64,000 nucleotides of DNA, from the NCBI RefSeq assembly GCF_003149455.1, contig NZ_QFFK01000002.1:1-64000 (forward strand), read 5' to 3'. Source of the DNA: Chitinophaga deserti (GTDB taxonomy: Bacteria > Bacteroidota > Bacteroidia > Chitinophagales > Chitinophagaceae). Every line of letters starts with the position of its first letter. Within the stretch, counting starts at the first letter, position 1. Of the stretch, positions 1-9,800 are shown piece after piece. Position numbers and translations under genes: made by a program. The notes beneath the pieces were generated by a model. It was not told the DNA's origin. It did not search any database and worked only from the letters and a program-made list of their open reading frames with translations.

Positions 1-24
1 CTGGGCTATCGCTATGCGCTCTGA
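1..24 (+). CDS. Possible last codons of a gene entering from the left edge
   Basis: Frame 1 reads Leu-Gly-Tyr-Arg-Tyr-Ala-Leu followed by TGA. The alternating aromatic pattern resembles the last strand of an outer-membrane beta-barrel, but seven codons cannot establish a gene. If real, it would converge on the sugar kinase gene, making the region from 25 to 309 a tail-to-tail intergenic region. Confidence 0.25.
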   Translation: MGYRYAL

Positions 25-100
25 ATCTGAATATTGGCTTTTTCTGCCCTGCGTCTTCTTCATAAAGGAAATTTAATTTAAACGTTATTAAATCCCTAAA

Positions 101-213
101 CTGTAAAGCCAATTTTGAAATAAGACACTATTGTAACTGTATTGCCTTAGTATTTGCGTGGTATTACCGTAGTATAAGCGTGGTATTGGTGTGGAATGAA
201 TACCGTATTGTAA
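101..213. repeat. Bipartite element plus degenerate 11-nt tandem array (array 1)
   Basis: CTGTAAAGC (101-109), ten bases, then ATAAGACACTAT (120-131) is followed by consecutive 11-base units at 137, 148, 159, 170, 181, 192 and 203. GTAT sits at unit positions 3-6 in six of seven units (for example TAGTATTTGCG, TGGTATTACCG, TAGTATAAGCG). The same bipartite element with identical spacing recurs at 27420-27450 beside another 11-nt array. No coding potential is visible. Function unknown. Confidence 0.65.
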
Positions 214-253
214 CAGCGATAAAGCAATTTTACAGTTACCAGCATTCTTACAG

Positions 254-289
254 AAAAAAGCGGTCCGGGTATAAACCAGGACCGCTTTT
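254..289 (-). terminator. Rho-independent terminator of the sugar kinase gene
   Basis: Inverted repeat with arms AAAAGCGGTCC (256-266) and GGACCGCTTTT (279-289). On the minus strand it ends in a U-rich tract just after the stop of the kinase gene. Confidence 0.8.
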
Positions 290-309
290 CATATTGAAAA
301 GAATTAAAA

Positions 310-1233
310 CTATACGAGATCGATATCGAAGTTTACCAGCTGCACGAATTGTTCGAGACGGTTGCTGATGTCTTCTTTAGAGATTTCACGCAGGCGGGCG
401 GCGCCGAATTTCTCTACGCAGAACGAAGCCATGGCAGAGCCTACGATAATTGCGGTTTTCATGTTTTCGAAAGAGATATCTTTCGTTTTGGCCAGGTGGC
501 CCATGAAGCCTCCGGCAAAGGTGTCACCGGCACCGGTGGGGTCGTACACTTCTTCCAGCGGCAAAGCAGGTGCGAAGAACACATGATTCTCGTGAAACAG
601 CATGGCACCATGTTCACCTTTCTTAATGATAAGGTAGCGGGGGCCCATAGTGAGCACTTTCTTTGCAGCTTTAACCAGGGAGTATTCACCGGTGAGCTGG
701 CGGGCTTCGCTGTCGTTGATCATCAGCACATCCACCATTTTGATGGTTTTGAGGAGGTCTTCCAGTGCCACATCCATCCAGAAGTTCATCGTATCCATTA
801 CGATAAGCTTGGGACGGGGGCTCATCTGGTTGATCACGCTCATTTGTACCTGCGGGGTGAGGTTACCGAGGATGAGGAACTCGCTACCCTGGTAGCTGGG
901 AGGAATAACCGGCTGAAAATCGGCCAGTACATTCAGGTCTGTTACGAGGGTATCGCGGGTGTTCATATCGAGATGATAACGGCCCGCCCAGTAAAAGGAT
1001 TTCTCGTCTTTCTTCACTTGTACACCTTCCAGTGCCACGCCTCTTTTGGCGAGGGCATCCAGTTCATCCTGCGGGAAATCCCCACCGATAACAGACACCT
1101 GGTTTACAGGCTGAACGAAGTTGGAAGCGGCCCAGGCAATAAATGATGCAGACCCGCCTACGATTTTATCCGATTTACCGAACGGCGTTTCGATATCGTC
1201 GAACGCCATGGTACCTACTACAGTAAGAGACAT
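310..1233 (-). CDS. PfkB/ribokinase-family sugar or nucleoside kinase
   Basis: Cytoplasmic ATP-dependent kinase of the PfkB family, which phosphorylates sugars or nucleosides; the substrate cannot be read from sequence. The C-terminal family signature DPTGAGDTFAGGF, holding the catalytic Asp and anion-hole glycines, lies near residue 240, and the N-terminal Gly-rich segment (IVGGSASFIAWAASNF) is present. The start at 1233 (MSLTVVGTMAFDD) is preferred because the family fold begins there; an in-frame ATG 33 bases upstream would add 11 unconserved residues. The resulting 307 residues are normal for the family. It lies 52 bases downstream of the MATE gene on the same strand, so the two may be cotranscribed, and a terminator follows the stop. 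Some Bacteroidota homologues are annotated as adenosine-kinase-like. Confidence 0.9.
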   Translation of the reverse strand: MSLTVVGTMAFDDIETPFGKSDKIVGGSASFIAWAASNFVQPVNQVSVIGGDFPQDELDALAKRGVALEGVQVKKDEKSFYWAGRYHLDMNTRDTLVTDLNVLADFQPVIPPSYQGSEFLILGNLTPQVQMSVINQMSPRPKLIVMDTMNFWMDVALEDLLKTIKMVDVLMINDSEARQLTGEYSLVKAAKKVLTMGPRYLIIKKGEHGAMLFHENHVFFAPALPLEEVYDPTGAGDTFAGGFMGHLAKTKDISFENMKTAIIVGSAMASFCVEKFGAARLREISKEDISNRLEQFVQLVNFDIDLV

Positions 1234-1285
1234 TAGTGCTTGAATTAGAGGTTTAAAACGCAGCAAATGTAATCCATTCGCTATT

Positions 1286-2701
1286 TTAAACCTTGATTTT
1301 CTTCCAGCGTCCTCTCCTGAAGAGGATAACCCCGGCTACCGCCATGGCAGATTCTGCCATCACAATGGCCCAGTATACGCCTTGTGGCCCCCAATCCAGC
1401 ACAATCGCCAGCAGGTACGCCAATGGTATCTGGAAAACCCAGAATCCCAGCAGGTTGATGATCGTAGGGGTACGGGTATCGCCCGCACCATTAAACGCCT
1501 GGATCATGACCATACCGAAGGCATAAAACAGGTAACCTACACTAACGATCCGTAATCCTTCCACGCCATTTGCCTGAACGGCCGGGTCAGTGGAAAAGAA
1601 TCCGATGATCCAGGGGGCCAGTGTAATAAAGAAGACTGAAACGCTACCCAGGAACACCATGTTCATAATGGCGGCCTTTTTAACGCTGATTGCCGCCCTT
1701 TCCGGCTCATTGGCGCCGAGGTTCTGTCCTACGAGTGTGGCCGCTGCATTAGCGAGGCCCCAGGCAGGCAAAATGGCGAAAATTATAGCACGGATGGCGA
1801 AGGTATAGCCGTCCAGCGCATCAACCCCGAAATGGGATATTATACGCGTTAGAAAGATCCAGCTGGCGCTGCTGATGAGGAACTGCATGGTACCACCCGT
1901 AGCAATAGAGGCCAGTTTACGAACGGTTTCCCAATGCGGGCGAATATGCTCCCACCTGATCCGTATCACCTTTTTGCCGCCAAACAGGTGATAGCACTGG
2001 TATACCACCCCGGTACCACGGCCAATTGTAGTTGCAATAGCCGCCCCTTCGATGCCCATAGCGGGCACAGGACCGAAACCATAGATGCAGATGGGGCAAA
2101 GGATAATATTGAGGATATTGGCCAGCCAGAGGCTTCGCATGGCTATACTGGCCTCTCCTGCCCCGCGGAAGATGCCGTTTATGAGAAACAGCATCATGAT
2201 TACTATATTGGAGCCCAGTGCAATCCGGGTAAAGCCATGGCCATACGCCACCATTTCTTCCCCTGCCCCCATAAGGCGGAGAATGTCAGCGGCATAGATG
2301 ATGCCGGCAATGCTAACGATCACTGAAAAGCCGAAGGCCAGGTATATAGATTGCATCGCGGCAATCGAAGCCCCTTCAGGATTCTTTTCCCCGATCCTGC
2401 GTGCCACAATGGCCGTGGTAGCCGTACTGATACCTACAGCCACGGCGTAAATAATAGCAAGTACCGATTCAGTAAGGCCCACCACTGAGATGGCTCCCTT
2501 GCCCAGGTGCCCAACAAAATAAGCGTCTACAAGTGCAAACATGGATTCCATGGTCATTTCCAGGATCATGGGAACAGCCAGGAGCACCAGAGCGCGGTTG
2601 ATGCTGCCTTCAGTATATACTTTCTCCTCTCCCCGGAGTGCTTCTTTGATTAATGTAAAATATCTACGGGTACGGGTTATAACCTGCGCCATTTTTCGCA
2701 T
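1286..2701 (-). CDS. MATE-family multidrug/toxin efflux transporter
   Basis: Inner-membrane antiporter that exports organic cations or other toxic compounds using an ion gradient. The translation shows about twelve hydrophobic segments in two similar halves, with MATE hallmarks such as VLLAVPMILEMTMESMFALVDAYFVGHLG near the N-terminus and the central NILLCPI/GIEGAAIATTIGRG region. The long open frame reaches 2794, but the first 31 codons look non-coding (Pro/Arg-rich, no membrane segment), so the ATG at 2701 (MRKMAQVITRTRRYF) or the one at 2692 is more likely. About 470 residues is normal for the family. It is upstream of, and probably cotranscribed with, the PfkB kinase. The substrate is unknown. 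Confidence 0.9.
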   Translation of the reverse strand: MRKMAQVITRTRRYFTLIKEALRGEEKVYTEGSINRALVLLAVPMILEMTMESMFALVDAYFVGHLGKGAISVVGLTESVLAIIYAVAVGISTATTAIVARRIGEKNPEGASIAAMQSIYLAFGFSVIVSIAGIIYAADILRLMGAGEEMVAYGHGFTRIALGSNIVIMMLFLINGIFRGAGEASIAMRSLWLANILNIILCPICIYGFGPVPAMGIEGAAIATTIGRGTGVVYQCYHLFGGKKVIRIRWEHIRPHWETVRKLASIATGGTMQFLISSASWIFLTRIISHFGVDALDGYTFAIRAIIFAILPAWGLANAAATLVGQNLGANEPERAAISVKKAAIMNMVFLGSVSVFFITLAPWIIGFFSTDPAVQANGVEGLRIVSVGYLFYAFGMVMIQAFNGAGDTRTPTIINLLGFWVFQIPLAYLLAIVLDWGPQGVYWAIVMAESAMAVAGVILFRRGRWKKIKV

Positions 2702-2989
2702 TTTAAATATTGATATAATAAGATAACGGGAATGCCCCGGGGAATGCGGGGCGTAATTAATTGTAACAAATCGCCGGCGCGGGGCTGGCGGCATTAGCCT
2801 TTCATATGCGAAATATTTGAAGGGCCCGAAATTAGCGGGAATTGCTGGTCATTAGGGCATTGTTTCCGTCCAATACAGTCAAAAAATGACCAATTCCATT
2901 CGTCAGGGCTTATTTAAAAACCGGGTGTAACTTTTCCGGGATGGTTCCCGTTTCATTCACAAACAGTTAAACGGACACCAAACTTATTA

Positions 2990-2997
2990 TATCTTTG
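2990..2997 (+). promoter_or_regulatory. Bacteroidota -7 box TATCTTTG
   Basis: Exact match to the Bacteroidota -7 consensus TAnnTTTG, 18 bases before the ATG at 3016. This supports 3016 rather than the upstream TTG (2995, inside the box) or the ATG at 3007. No clear -33 TTTG is visible. Confidence 0.6.
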
Positions 2998-3015
2998 ACG
3001 GAAATCATGCTTGTT

Positions 3016-3507
3016 ATGTTCAAAAAACAGATATGGAAGGGAATGGCTGCAGCTGCGATAATCAGTACTACCTTCGCCGCCTGCAGTAAAGACGATGCAC
3101 CCAAGAAAGTATACCGCTATCAGACCCTGGATCTGAAAGATAATAATAACACCAACAATGGCTTCATCACAATAGCCGAAACTTCTGATTCAACTTTCAA
3201 TATCTTCATGCAAATCAATAAGTCGGTAATGGACAGGCAGTATAAGTTCGTGGTATTCCGCGGCAATACCGCCTCAGCGCCCACCGATACGCTCATTAAA
3301 GTAGGTTCTATTCTCAGTGAAACTACCGGCGCCCCCGTACTGGCGAAGCTGCATGCAATCAAAGAAATTAAAGTAGACGCAACTACCAGCCGCAAATTCA
3401 ATTACGATAGTATCATTAACGTACTTGCGTTTGCCCGCATCTCTACCCCCGGCTCCCTCGGGCAGGATTCTACCCTTGCACTTGGCAACATCGGGAAGAG
3501 CAAATAA
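3016..3507 (+). CDS. Small lipoprotein, function unknown
   Basis: Predicted exported lipoprotein of 163 residues. It begins MFKKQIWKGMAAAAIISTTFAACSKDD, a charged n-region, a hydrophobic core and a lipobox ending in Cys22. The acidic residues after the Cys (SKDD) are common in Bacteroidota lipoproteins. The mature part is hydrophilic, rich in Thr, Ser and Asn, and probably beta-rich; I recognise no family. It is a single-gene unit with a -7 box directly upstream and a terminator directly downstream. It converges on the T9SS cassette, but nothing links the two functionally. Confidence 0.75.
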   Translation: MFKKQIWKGMAAAAIISTTFAACSKDDAPKKVYRYQTLDLKDNNNTNNGFITIAETSDSTFNIFMQINKSVMDRQYKFVVFRGNTASAPTDTLIKVGSILSETTGAPVLAKLHAIKEIKVDATTSRKFNYDSIINVLAFARISTPGSLGQDSTLALGNIGKSK

Positions 3508-3537
3508 GTGTACAATTTTTAGTTGATAGATGGATGT

Positions 3538-3571
3538 AAGCTGTTCCGCCTTTGCGGGGCAGCTTTTTTCT
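3538..3571 (+). terminator. Terminator of the small lipoprotein gene
   Basis: Stem AAGCTG..CCGC / GCGG..CAGCTT followed by TTTTTT, placed 30 bases after the stop codon. Confidence 0.85.
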
Positions 3572-3585
3572 TTGAGGCTATTCCT

Positions 3586-3614
3586 AAAAATAAAGCCGGC
3601 CAAATGGCCGGCTT
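3586..3614 (-). terminator. Terminator of the T9SS adhesin cassette
   Basis: Perfect stem AGCCGGCC / GGCCGGCT with an AAAT loop. On the minus strand it runs into TTTATTTTTA, about 75 bases beyond the stop of the PorE-like gene. Confidence 0.85.
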
Positions 3615-3690
3615 CCAGGTCGTATATGAATAGGATATGGTTCCAGGCGGGAAGGAATTCCCATGCAGAACAACTTTTACCGTATGGTTG

Positions 3691-5694
3691 TCAATTTCGT
3701 AAGACTTTAAACTCGGTGCGCCTGTTTTGCTGGCGGCCATCAGGATTATCAGACCCGTTGGGCAGCGTATTGGGCGCTACAGGGCGTGTTTCGCCATAAC
3801 CTTTACTCACAATCCTTTTTTGCTCTATGCCTTTGCTGATCAGATAATCCACGCAGGATTTGGCGCGGTTGTTAGACAGCTTGAGGTTGTAAGCATCAGT
3901 ACCCTTACTGTCGGTATGTGCACCCAGCTCAATCTCCATTTTCGGATTATCCAGCAGCAGGAAATACAACGAATCCAGGATGAGCTTAGACTCTGGCCGG
4001 AGGGTAGCCTTATTGTAATCGTAGAAGATATCGTTCAGTACGATAGGCTTATCGATTTCAAAGCGTTTCAGGCACACAGTTGGGTTCATCATGGAATCAA
4101 CCATTGTGAGCTGTTCGGAGTTGAAGGTGAAGTTCTTCGAGAAATAGTTATCCTTCTCGATCAGCACCTTATACTTCTTGTTCATCTCTATCTCAAATGT
4201 ATAGTTCCCGCCAAAGCCGGTGGTTTGGGTTTCCAGCACATTGCGCTGGGTACTGTCGAGCAGGGTGATTTTGGCACCTGCGAGGGGTTTGTTGGTTTCG
4301 CAGTCCAGCACCATACCGCCAGCCATTTTGGCTCTTCTTTTTACAGCGAAAATTTCGAGGCAGCAAACAGACTCCCGGTCGGAGCTGATAAAGCCTTTAT
4401 TAAGGGCATTATCCGGAGAAAGGCCGGTGTAATATTGATCGTCTTTGGCAGAGTTAATGGGGTAACCCATATTTTGGGGAGTGCTCCAGCCACCGAAATT
4501 ACCGGCGGATTTAGCGGAGTAGAAGTCTTGTCCGCCGAAGCCTACGCGGCCGTTGGAGCTGAATATAAGGGTTTGTTTCGCGGGGTCATAGAATGGGGCG
4601 CTCTCGTCACCGTCGGAATTAAGGGTTGCGCCAATATGCTGGGCTGCGCTAAGCGTTCCGCCACTACCAATGGAAGCATACCAGATATCGAATCCGCCTT
4701 TTCCGCCAGAGCGGTCGGATACGAAGAGGAAGTATTTACCGTCGGAGGAAACGGAGGGCTCTTTGGAACTATAGCCGGGTGCATTAATGGTTGCATCAAG
4801 CGGTTGAGGCTCACTCCATCCATTACCCGTACGGGTACTTCTGTAAATGGAGGACTTCTTCGAACCGTCTTTGCTATTCCATCTGGTCAGAAACAAAGTT
4901 TTACCATCTGGCGTGATAGCCGCAGCTCCTTGTTCAATGCCCTTATCAGTAGGGATCGCTACTTTTTCCCGGCTTTCATAATTCGCATTATCACCCATCG
5001 CTACATACAGTGTATTCACGAATGGGTTAGCTTTCTTCGCCAGCAGCAGGGAATCGGGCCGTGAAGAGGTAAAATACACCATACGGTCGGCCACAGGCAC
5101 AATGGCATAGTTGGCGCCCCCCTGGTTAATATTACCGGATACCTTTACTACTTCATACCGCGGAGGATACTTCATTTCTTCTATGGCAAACTCACAATTC
5201 TTTATCTCCATATCGGCTTTCTTCGAATACTCATCATACGATTTCTGTCCACGTCTGAAAGCAGAAAGCTGTTCCCATGCACGCTCGTAATCTTCACTTT
5301 TCTTTGCATTGGCCCGGATGGTAAGTCCGTACCAGTAGCGGGCATGCGGAAATAATGTGGAATCGAACTGAACTGCTTCGCCGTAATATTTTTCCGCATT
5401 ACCAAAATCGTTGTACATGCGGTAGGATTCCGCCAGGCGGTATACTACCTGCTCGTAGTCCTTCAGTTTCTGTTGTTTCTTTTTGCCACTATGCTCAACC
5501 TGGTAAGGCCGGTATTCACCGGGCTTAACATTGAAAGTGCCCAGTGCCTTGCTATAGTACTGCGCGGCGGAGTAATAGTCTTTCTGCTCGAAATACTGGT
5601 CAGCCGTGCGCTTGTAATCCGTAACATACTGTGCCTGCAGGTTGTATAAAACTCCTGTCAAAGCCAGGATACATATAAGGGTAAATTTTTTCAT
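3691..5694 (-). CDS. PorE-like TPR / beta-propeller / CRD / OmpA protein of the T9SS
   Basis: Cell-envelope protein with the domain order of PorE, the T9SS component thought to tether the machinery to peptidoglycan. After a signal peptide (MKKFTLICILALTGVLYNLQAQ) come TPR-like helices (about 25-160), a PD40/WD40-type propeller (about 190-440, with repeats such as TPDGKTLFLTRW and SSDGKYFLFVSDRSGG), a carboxypeptidase-regulatory-like domain (about 455-535, AGGMVLDCETNKPLAGAKITLLD) and a C-terminal OmpA domain (about 555-665, NLKLSNNRAKS motif). The ATG at 5694 gives a proper signal peptide; the open frame starts four codons earlier. It follows the PorP/SprF-like gene by 33 bases and is the last gene of the cassette. 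It may be a paralogue dedicated to the giant adhesin rather than the core PorE. Confidence 0.88.
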   Translation of the reverse strand: MKKFTLICILALTGVLYNLQAQYVTDYKRTADQYFEQKDYYSAAQYYSKALGTFNVKPGEYRPYQVEHSGKKKQQKLKDYEQVVYRLAESYRMYNDFGNAEKYYGEAVQFDSTLFPHARYWYGLTIRANAKKSEDYERAWEQLSAFRRGQKSYDEYSKKADMEIKNCEFAIEEMKYPPRYEVVKVSGNINQGGANYAIVPVADRMVYFTSSRPDSLLLAKKANPFVNTLYVAMGDNANYESREKVAIPTDKGIEQGAAAITPDGKTLFLTRWNSKDGSKKSSIYRSTRTGNGWSEPQPLDATINAPGYSSKEPSVSSDGKYFLFVSDRSGGKGGFDIWYASIGSGGTLSAAQHIGATLNSDGDESAPFYDPAKQTLIFSSNGRVGFGGQDFYSAKSAGNFGGWSTPQNMGYPINSAKDDQYYTGLSPDNALNKGFISSDRESVCCLEIFAVKRRAKMAGGMVLDCETNKPLAGAKITLLDSTQRNVLETQTTGFGGNYTFEIEMNKKYKVLIEKDNYFSKNFTFNSEQLTMVDSMMNPTVCLKRFEIDKPIVLNDIFYDYNKATLRPESKLILDSLYFLLLDNPKMEIELGAHTDSKGTDAYNLKLSNNRAKSCVDYLISKGIEQKRIVSKGYGETRPVAPNTLPNGSDNPDGRQQNRRTEFKVLRN

Positions 5695-5727
5695 AAGGCT
5701 CATCATTAGGTGTGACTGAACCGGGTA

Positions 5728-6738
5728 TTATAACCTGGGGCAGATGAAATATTCCGGTTGAAGTATTCTGCGTTTGCGGCCGATGAACGAAAGCGACACT
5801 TCGAAAGCGTTGCTGCCGCTGGCGAGCTTGCGGAGGTTGGAAGCGTTGGCATCATAGCTGAGGCCCAGCGTGAAATTCTTGTAGTGAAAACCTGCAAAAG
5901 GTATTACAGCATCTTTTAAGCGGTAATTAGCCCCGATGAGCAGATCAAATTCAAGGTTAACACGCACCTGGGAATATACACCTACAACGGTTTCCTCTGC
6001 ATTACCCTGGCGCATATAAAGTGCATGAGGGGTAAGGCCGATCATTTCTGACACTTTAATACGGGAGCCGCCGTGTACAGTGTAACGTACCGGCAGCGAT
6101 TTGGTCTCATCGTTTTCAGCAACAAAGGGATCCTGTGGCTGGGTGAGGTGCGCTCCGGCTATTCCGACAAAAGGATTGAATTTGTGATTGGGGTTACCAT
6201 CAAACAATAACAGCCCTACGTTGGCATCGAACACCGTTGAGGAAGAAGCCCGTAATGCTTCGCCTGAAGGGATATTTGGATCGAAGCCGCTAACGGGATT
6301 GTACTGGCTGCCCATTTGAAATTTAGACTGATCTACCCGGCGGCTGATTAAACCAGCCTGAACACCGGCCACGAGTTGCGTGGTTTGGTTCTTACCCATT
6401 TTAACACCACTGTACGAAACGGTAGCCATGGCATTAAAATAGTTAAAACCAGCCGAGCCTGCTCTGAGATTGAGTGCCGTAATACCAAGGCCCAGGTTCT
6501 TGCCGGTTGGCGCGTCAAAAGAAACGCCGCCGGTAGAATAAGGGTCTCCGAAGTTAGCCCATTGGTTGCGATAGTTCCCGGTAAGCCGCCAGTCCCCGTC
6601 AATCACACCTGCCATTGCCGGATTCAGGAATAGCGGATATGCATAATACTGGGAAAAGTGCGGATCAACCTGTGCACTGGCAGTTTGTTGTAAACATCCG
6701 CAAACTGCGAGCATGGCCACAAATATTTTATTCTTCAT
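5728..6738 (-). CDS. PorP/SprF-family type IX secretion outer-membrane protein
   Basis: Predicted outer-membrane beta-barrel of 336 residues with a signal peptide (MKNKIFVAMLAVCGCLQQTASAQ) followed directly by the family hallmark DPHFSQYYAYPLFLNPAMAG. SprF-like proteins are known to be needed for secretion or surface attachment of T9SS cargo with type B C-terminal domains, and their genes usually sit next to that cargo. That is the case here, because the giant type B-CTD protein is immediately upstream on the same strand. The gap of 94 bases contains a stem-loop but no obvious promoter, so cotranscription with processing is plausible. Specificity for the giant neighbour is inferred from context. 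Confidence 0.93.
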   Translation of the reverse strand: MKNKIFVAMLAVCGCLQQTASAQVDPHFSQYYAYPLFLNPAMAGVIDGDWRLTGNYRNQWANFGDPYSTGGVSFDAPTGKNLGLGITALNLRAGSAGFNYFNAMATVSYSGVKMGKNQTTQLVAGVQAGLISRRVDQSKFQMGSQYNPVSGFDPNIPSGEALRASSSTVFDANVGLLLFDGNPNHKFNPFVGIAGAHLTQPQDPFVAENDETKSLPVRYTVHGGSRIKVSEMIGLTPHALYMRQGNAEETVVGVYSQVRVNLEFDLLIGANYRLKDAVIPFAGFHYKNFTLGLSYDANASNLRKLASGSNAFEVSLSFIGRKRRILQPEYFICPRL

Positions 6739-6763
6739 AGGAACGTGTTTTTCGTTTTTGATA

Positions 6764-6796
6764 GCCGGAACGAAGTGCTTTCCACTTCGCTCCGGC
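6764..6796. other. Intercistronic stem-loop between the giant adhesin and porP-like genes
   Basis: Near-perfect hairpin: GCCGGA pairs with TCCGGC and CGAAGTG with CACTTCG around a five-base loop. On the minus strand, the direction of the operon, no U-tract follows, so it is unlikely to be a full terminator. It may protect an mRNA end or separate expression of the 16-kb upstream gene from the secretion gene. On the plus strand a T-rich run follows, but no plus-strand gene exists there. Confidence 0.6.
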
Positions 6797-6832
6797 AGTT
6801 TGTTTTTTTGGTTGCCTATTTTATTGCAGGTA

Positions 6833-9800
6833 TTACCTGATAATGGTAATGGTACCTCGTTTATTCACGGTAGTGCCATCCTGAAGCACTGCACGGAGTA
6901 CGTAGTTGTAAACGCCTACCGGTTGCTTCCTGCCGCTCATCGTTCCATCCCAGCCGCGTACACGCTCTTTCGACTCGAACACCAGCTGGCCCCATTGGTT
7001 GTACACCCTGAATTCCATTTGACGGATTGTGGTGCCATACACATAGAGGATGTCATTGGTACCATCGTTATTCGGCGTAAATGCGTTCGGAACGAAGATG
7101 AGGTTACCGGCAGGATTATCTGTGCTGCCGCCACCCTGGAACCATGCACTGTTCGCGCACTCGCTGGCGCCTATTGCCATCACCTGGAGGGTTACAACCT
7201 GATTAGGCTCAAGACCAGTTACCGTATGCGTTGTGCCTGTGAGGCCCGAGCTAGGTTGCGTGAAGGTGACGCCACCGTCTGTAGATACTCTGTAGCCCAA
7301 TGATCCCGGGATCGCATTCCATCCGAAGGTTACCGAAGTAGCAGTTTTGGATGCGATAGTTACCGTTGGTGCCGCAAGTACAGCATACACGTTGATAGTT
7401 ACCGGTGTGCGGGTTGCACTCATACATCCGCTGGCATTGGCAGCCGATACGTAGTAAGTGGTTGCCGCCGTGAGGGCCGGTGTAGTAAACACAGCACCAG
7501 TGAAGATCGGCGTACCGCCTGTTGCGGAGGTGTACCAGTTGAAGGTAGTACCCGCCTGGCTGGATGTTGCTGTAATTCTCACTGTACTGTCAGGACAGAT
7601 AGTATTCGCGGCAGCAGTTACTACCGGTACAACCGGTATACCACCCACATCCGCTCTTGCTAATGCTCTGCCCGGGCTGGTACAGCTTCCGCCAACAACT
7701 GCTTCCACATAAACTGTGAGGCTGCTGGTGAGGGCACCGGTAGTATAGGTAGGCATGTTGCCAGACTGGAGGAGTGTTCCGCCATTTGCGGCATCGTACC
7801 AGCGGTAAACAACACCTGCCACAGGATTCTGGATGGTGAAGGTGGCCGTGCTGCCGGAGCAGATGGTCACTGTACCACCGTTTGCCAGTACCGGAACAGA
7901 TGGTGCATCTGCCGGGATGAGGATCACCTGGGCACGTCCGTTGCTTGCGCAGCTACCACCCAGCAGTGTGGCTTCAACATATACAGTATCTCTCAATGTC
8001 AGACCAGCAGGTGTGGTGTAGCTGGCCCCTGTGAAGAGCAGGTTTCCACCACTCGGCGCATCGTACCAGCGGTACAGAAGGTCTGTGCGTGCATCCCGTA
8101 CTCTGCCTGTAGCGCGCAGACCGCGGCATACGGTTACCTCAGCATCAACCGGTGTCGGTACAGCCGGACCGGCAGTTGTTGTAACGGTCACACTAGTGCG
8201 GGCATTGCTGGCGCAATTAGCAGTATTCACCGCTTCAACATAGAAGATGTCTGTAGCAGTAAGTACAGGTGTGGTGAAGGATGCGCCTGTTCCCAGGAGG
8301 GTACCACCGGTTGCGGCGTCATACCATCTGTAGGTCAGGGCAGCCTGCGGGTTCGTTACATTGAGTACGGCAGTGTTGCCTACGCAAACTGTTTTCGCAG
8401 CAGCGTCCACCGTTACTGCCGGCGGAGCCGGACTGATGGTCACCATAACTGCTGCTCTTGTGGCGCTTGCGCAGGTGCCGTTATTGGATTCCACATAGAA
8501 GGACGTGGTTGCCGTGAGGCCTGTAGGAGCATAAGTGCTGCCAGTGAAGAGGAGTGATCCGCCATTAGCCGCATCATACCATCTGTAGGTAATGCCAGGT
8601 TGCGGAGACTGAACACTCAGGCTGATCGGGGTGCCGGCACAAACTGTGGTGTTACCCACAATTACAGGTACTGCAGGGCCAGCAGATGCGATCAGGATTA
8701 CCTGGGCGCGGTTACCACTTGCACAATTGCTTGTGTTCACTGCTTCTACATAAATCGTATCACGCATGGTCAGCGGTTGTGCCGATGTGTAGGTAGCTCC
8801 TGTGAAGAGCAGCATACCACCACTCGGTGCATCGTACCAGCGGTAAGTGATGCCTGCCAGCGGGTTGCTTACTGCAGCAGTGGGGCGGTTACCGGAGCAT
8901 ACCGTTACCTCACCGTTTGCTACCGCAGGAGTTGACGGAGCCGGAGTTACAGTTACCATTACCTGCGTGCGGTTATTGCTGGCGCAATTGCTTGCGTTCA
9001 CTGCTTCCACATAGAAGCTGCTGTTTGCAGTCAGCACAGGAGTGGTGAAGGTTACACCTGTACCCAGCAGCATACCACCCGTCGCAGTATTGTACCACCT
9101 GTAGGTAAGCGCAGCCTGCGGATTGGTTACAGTAAGTACGGCTGTGCTGCCTGCGCAGGCGGTTTTCGCTGTTGCGTCTACCGTTACTGATCCCGGAACA
9201 GGGTTCACCGTGATGGCTACAACTGTCCTGGTTATGCTGGCGCATGTGCCGTTATTGGATTCAACATAGAAAGTTGCAGAAGCGCTTATGGCATTCACTG
9301 CGAATGTGGTACCGGTTGCCAGCGGGGTACCGCCGGTTGCTGTACTGTACCAGGTGTAAGTGATGCCTGCTTGCGGTGTCTGGATGCTCAGGCGAACTGT
9401 ATCTCCTGCACAAACAGTAGTGGCACCTGTAACTACAGGCTGGGCCGGTGCCGCAGTGGCGATGAAGATCACCTGGGCGCGGCTGCCACTGGGGCAGTTG
9501 CCGGCATTCACTGCTTCCACGTATACGGTATCTCGCATGGTCAGCGGTTGTGCCGCGGTATAGGTTGCCCCTGTAAAGAGAACAGTTCCGCCATTCGGCA
9601 CATCGTACCAGCGATAGATCACGCCGGGTTGCGGGGTTACGCTTGCAGTGGGTCGGTTACCTGCGCATACCGTTACGGTAGCATTGGTCACCGTCGGAGT
9701 AACCGGCGCAGGTGTTACCGTTACGGTAACCTGTGTACGGTTATTGCTGGCGCAATTGCTGCTATTGACTGCTTCCACAAAGAAGCTGCTATTTGCCGTA

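Noticed and set aside
2848-2891. Inverted repeat GGTCATT..AATGACC upstream of the MATE gene
   Set aside because: The arms are only seven bases with a 30-base gap; it could be an operator but is too weak to list.
3727-5064. A 445-codon plus-strand open frame opposite the PorE-like gene
   Set aside because: The opposite strand carries an unmistakable TPR/propeller/OmpA protein; the plus-strand translation has no domain, signal or start context.
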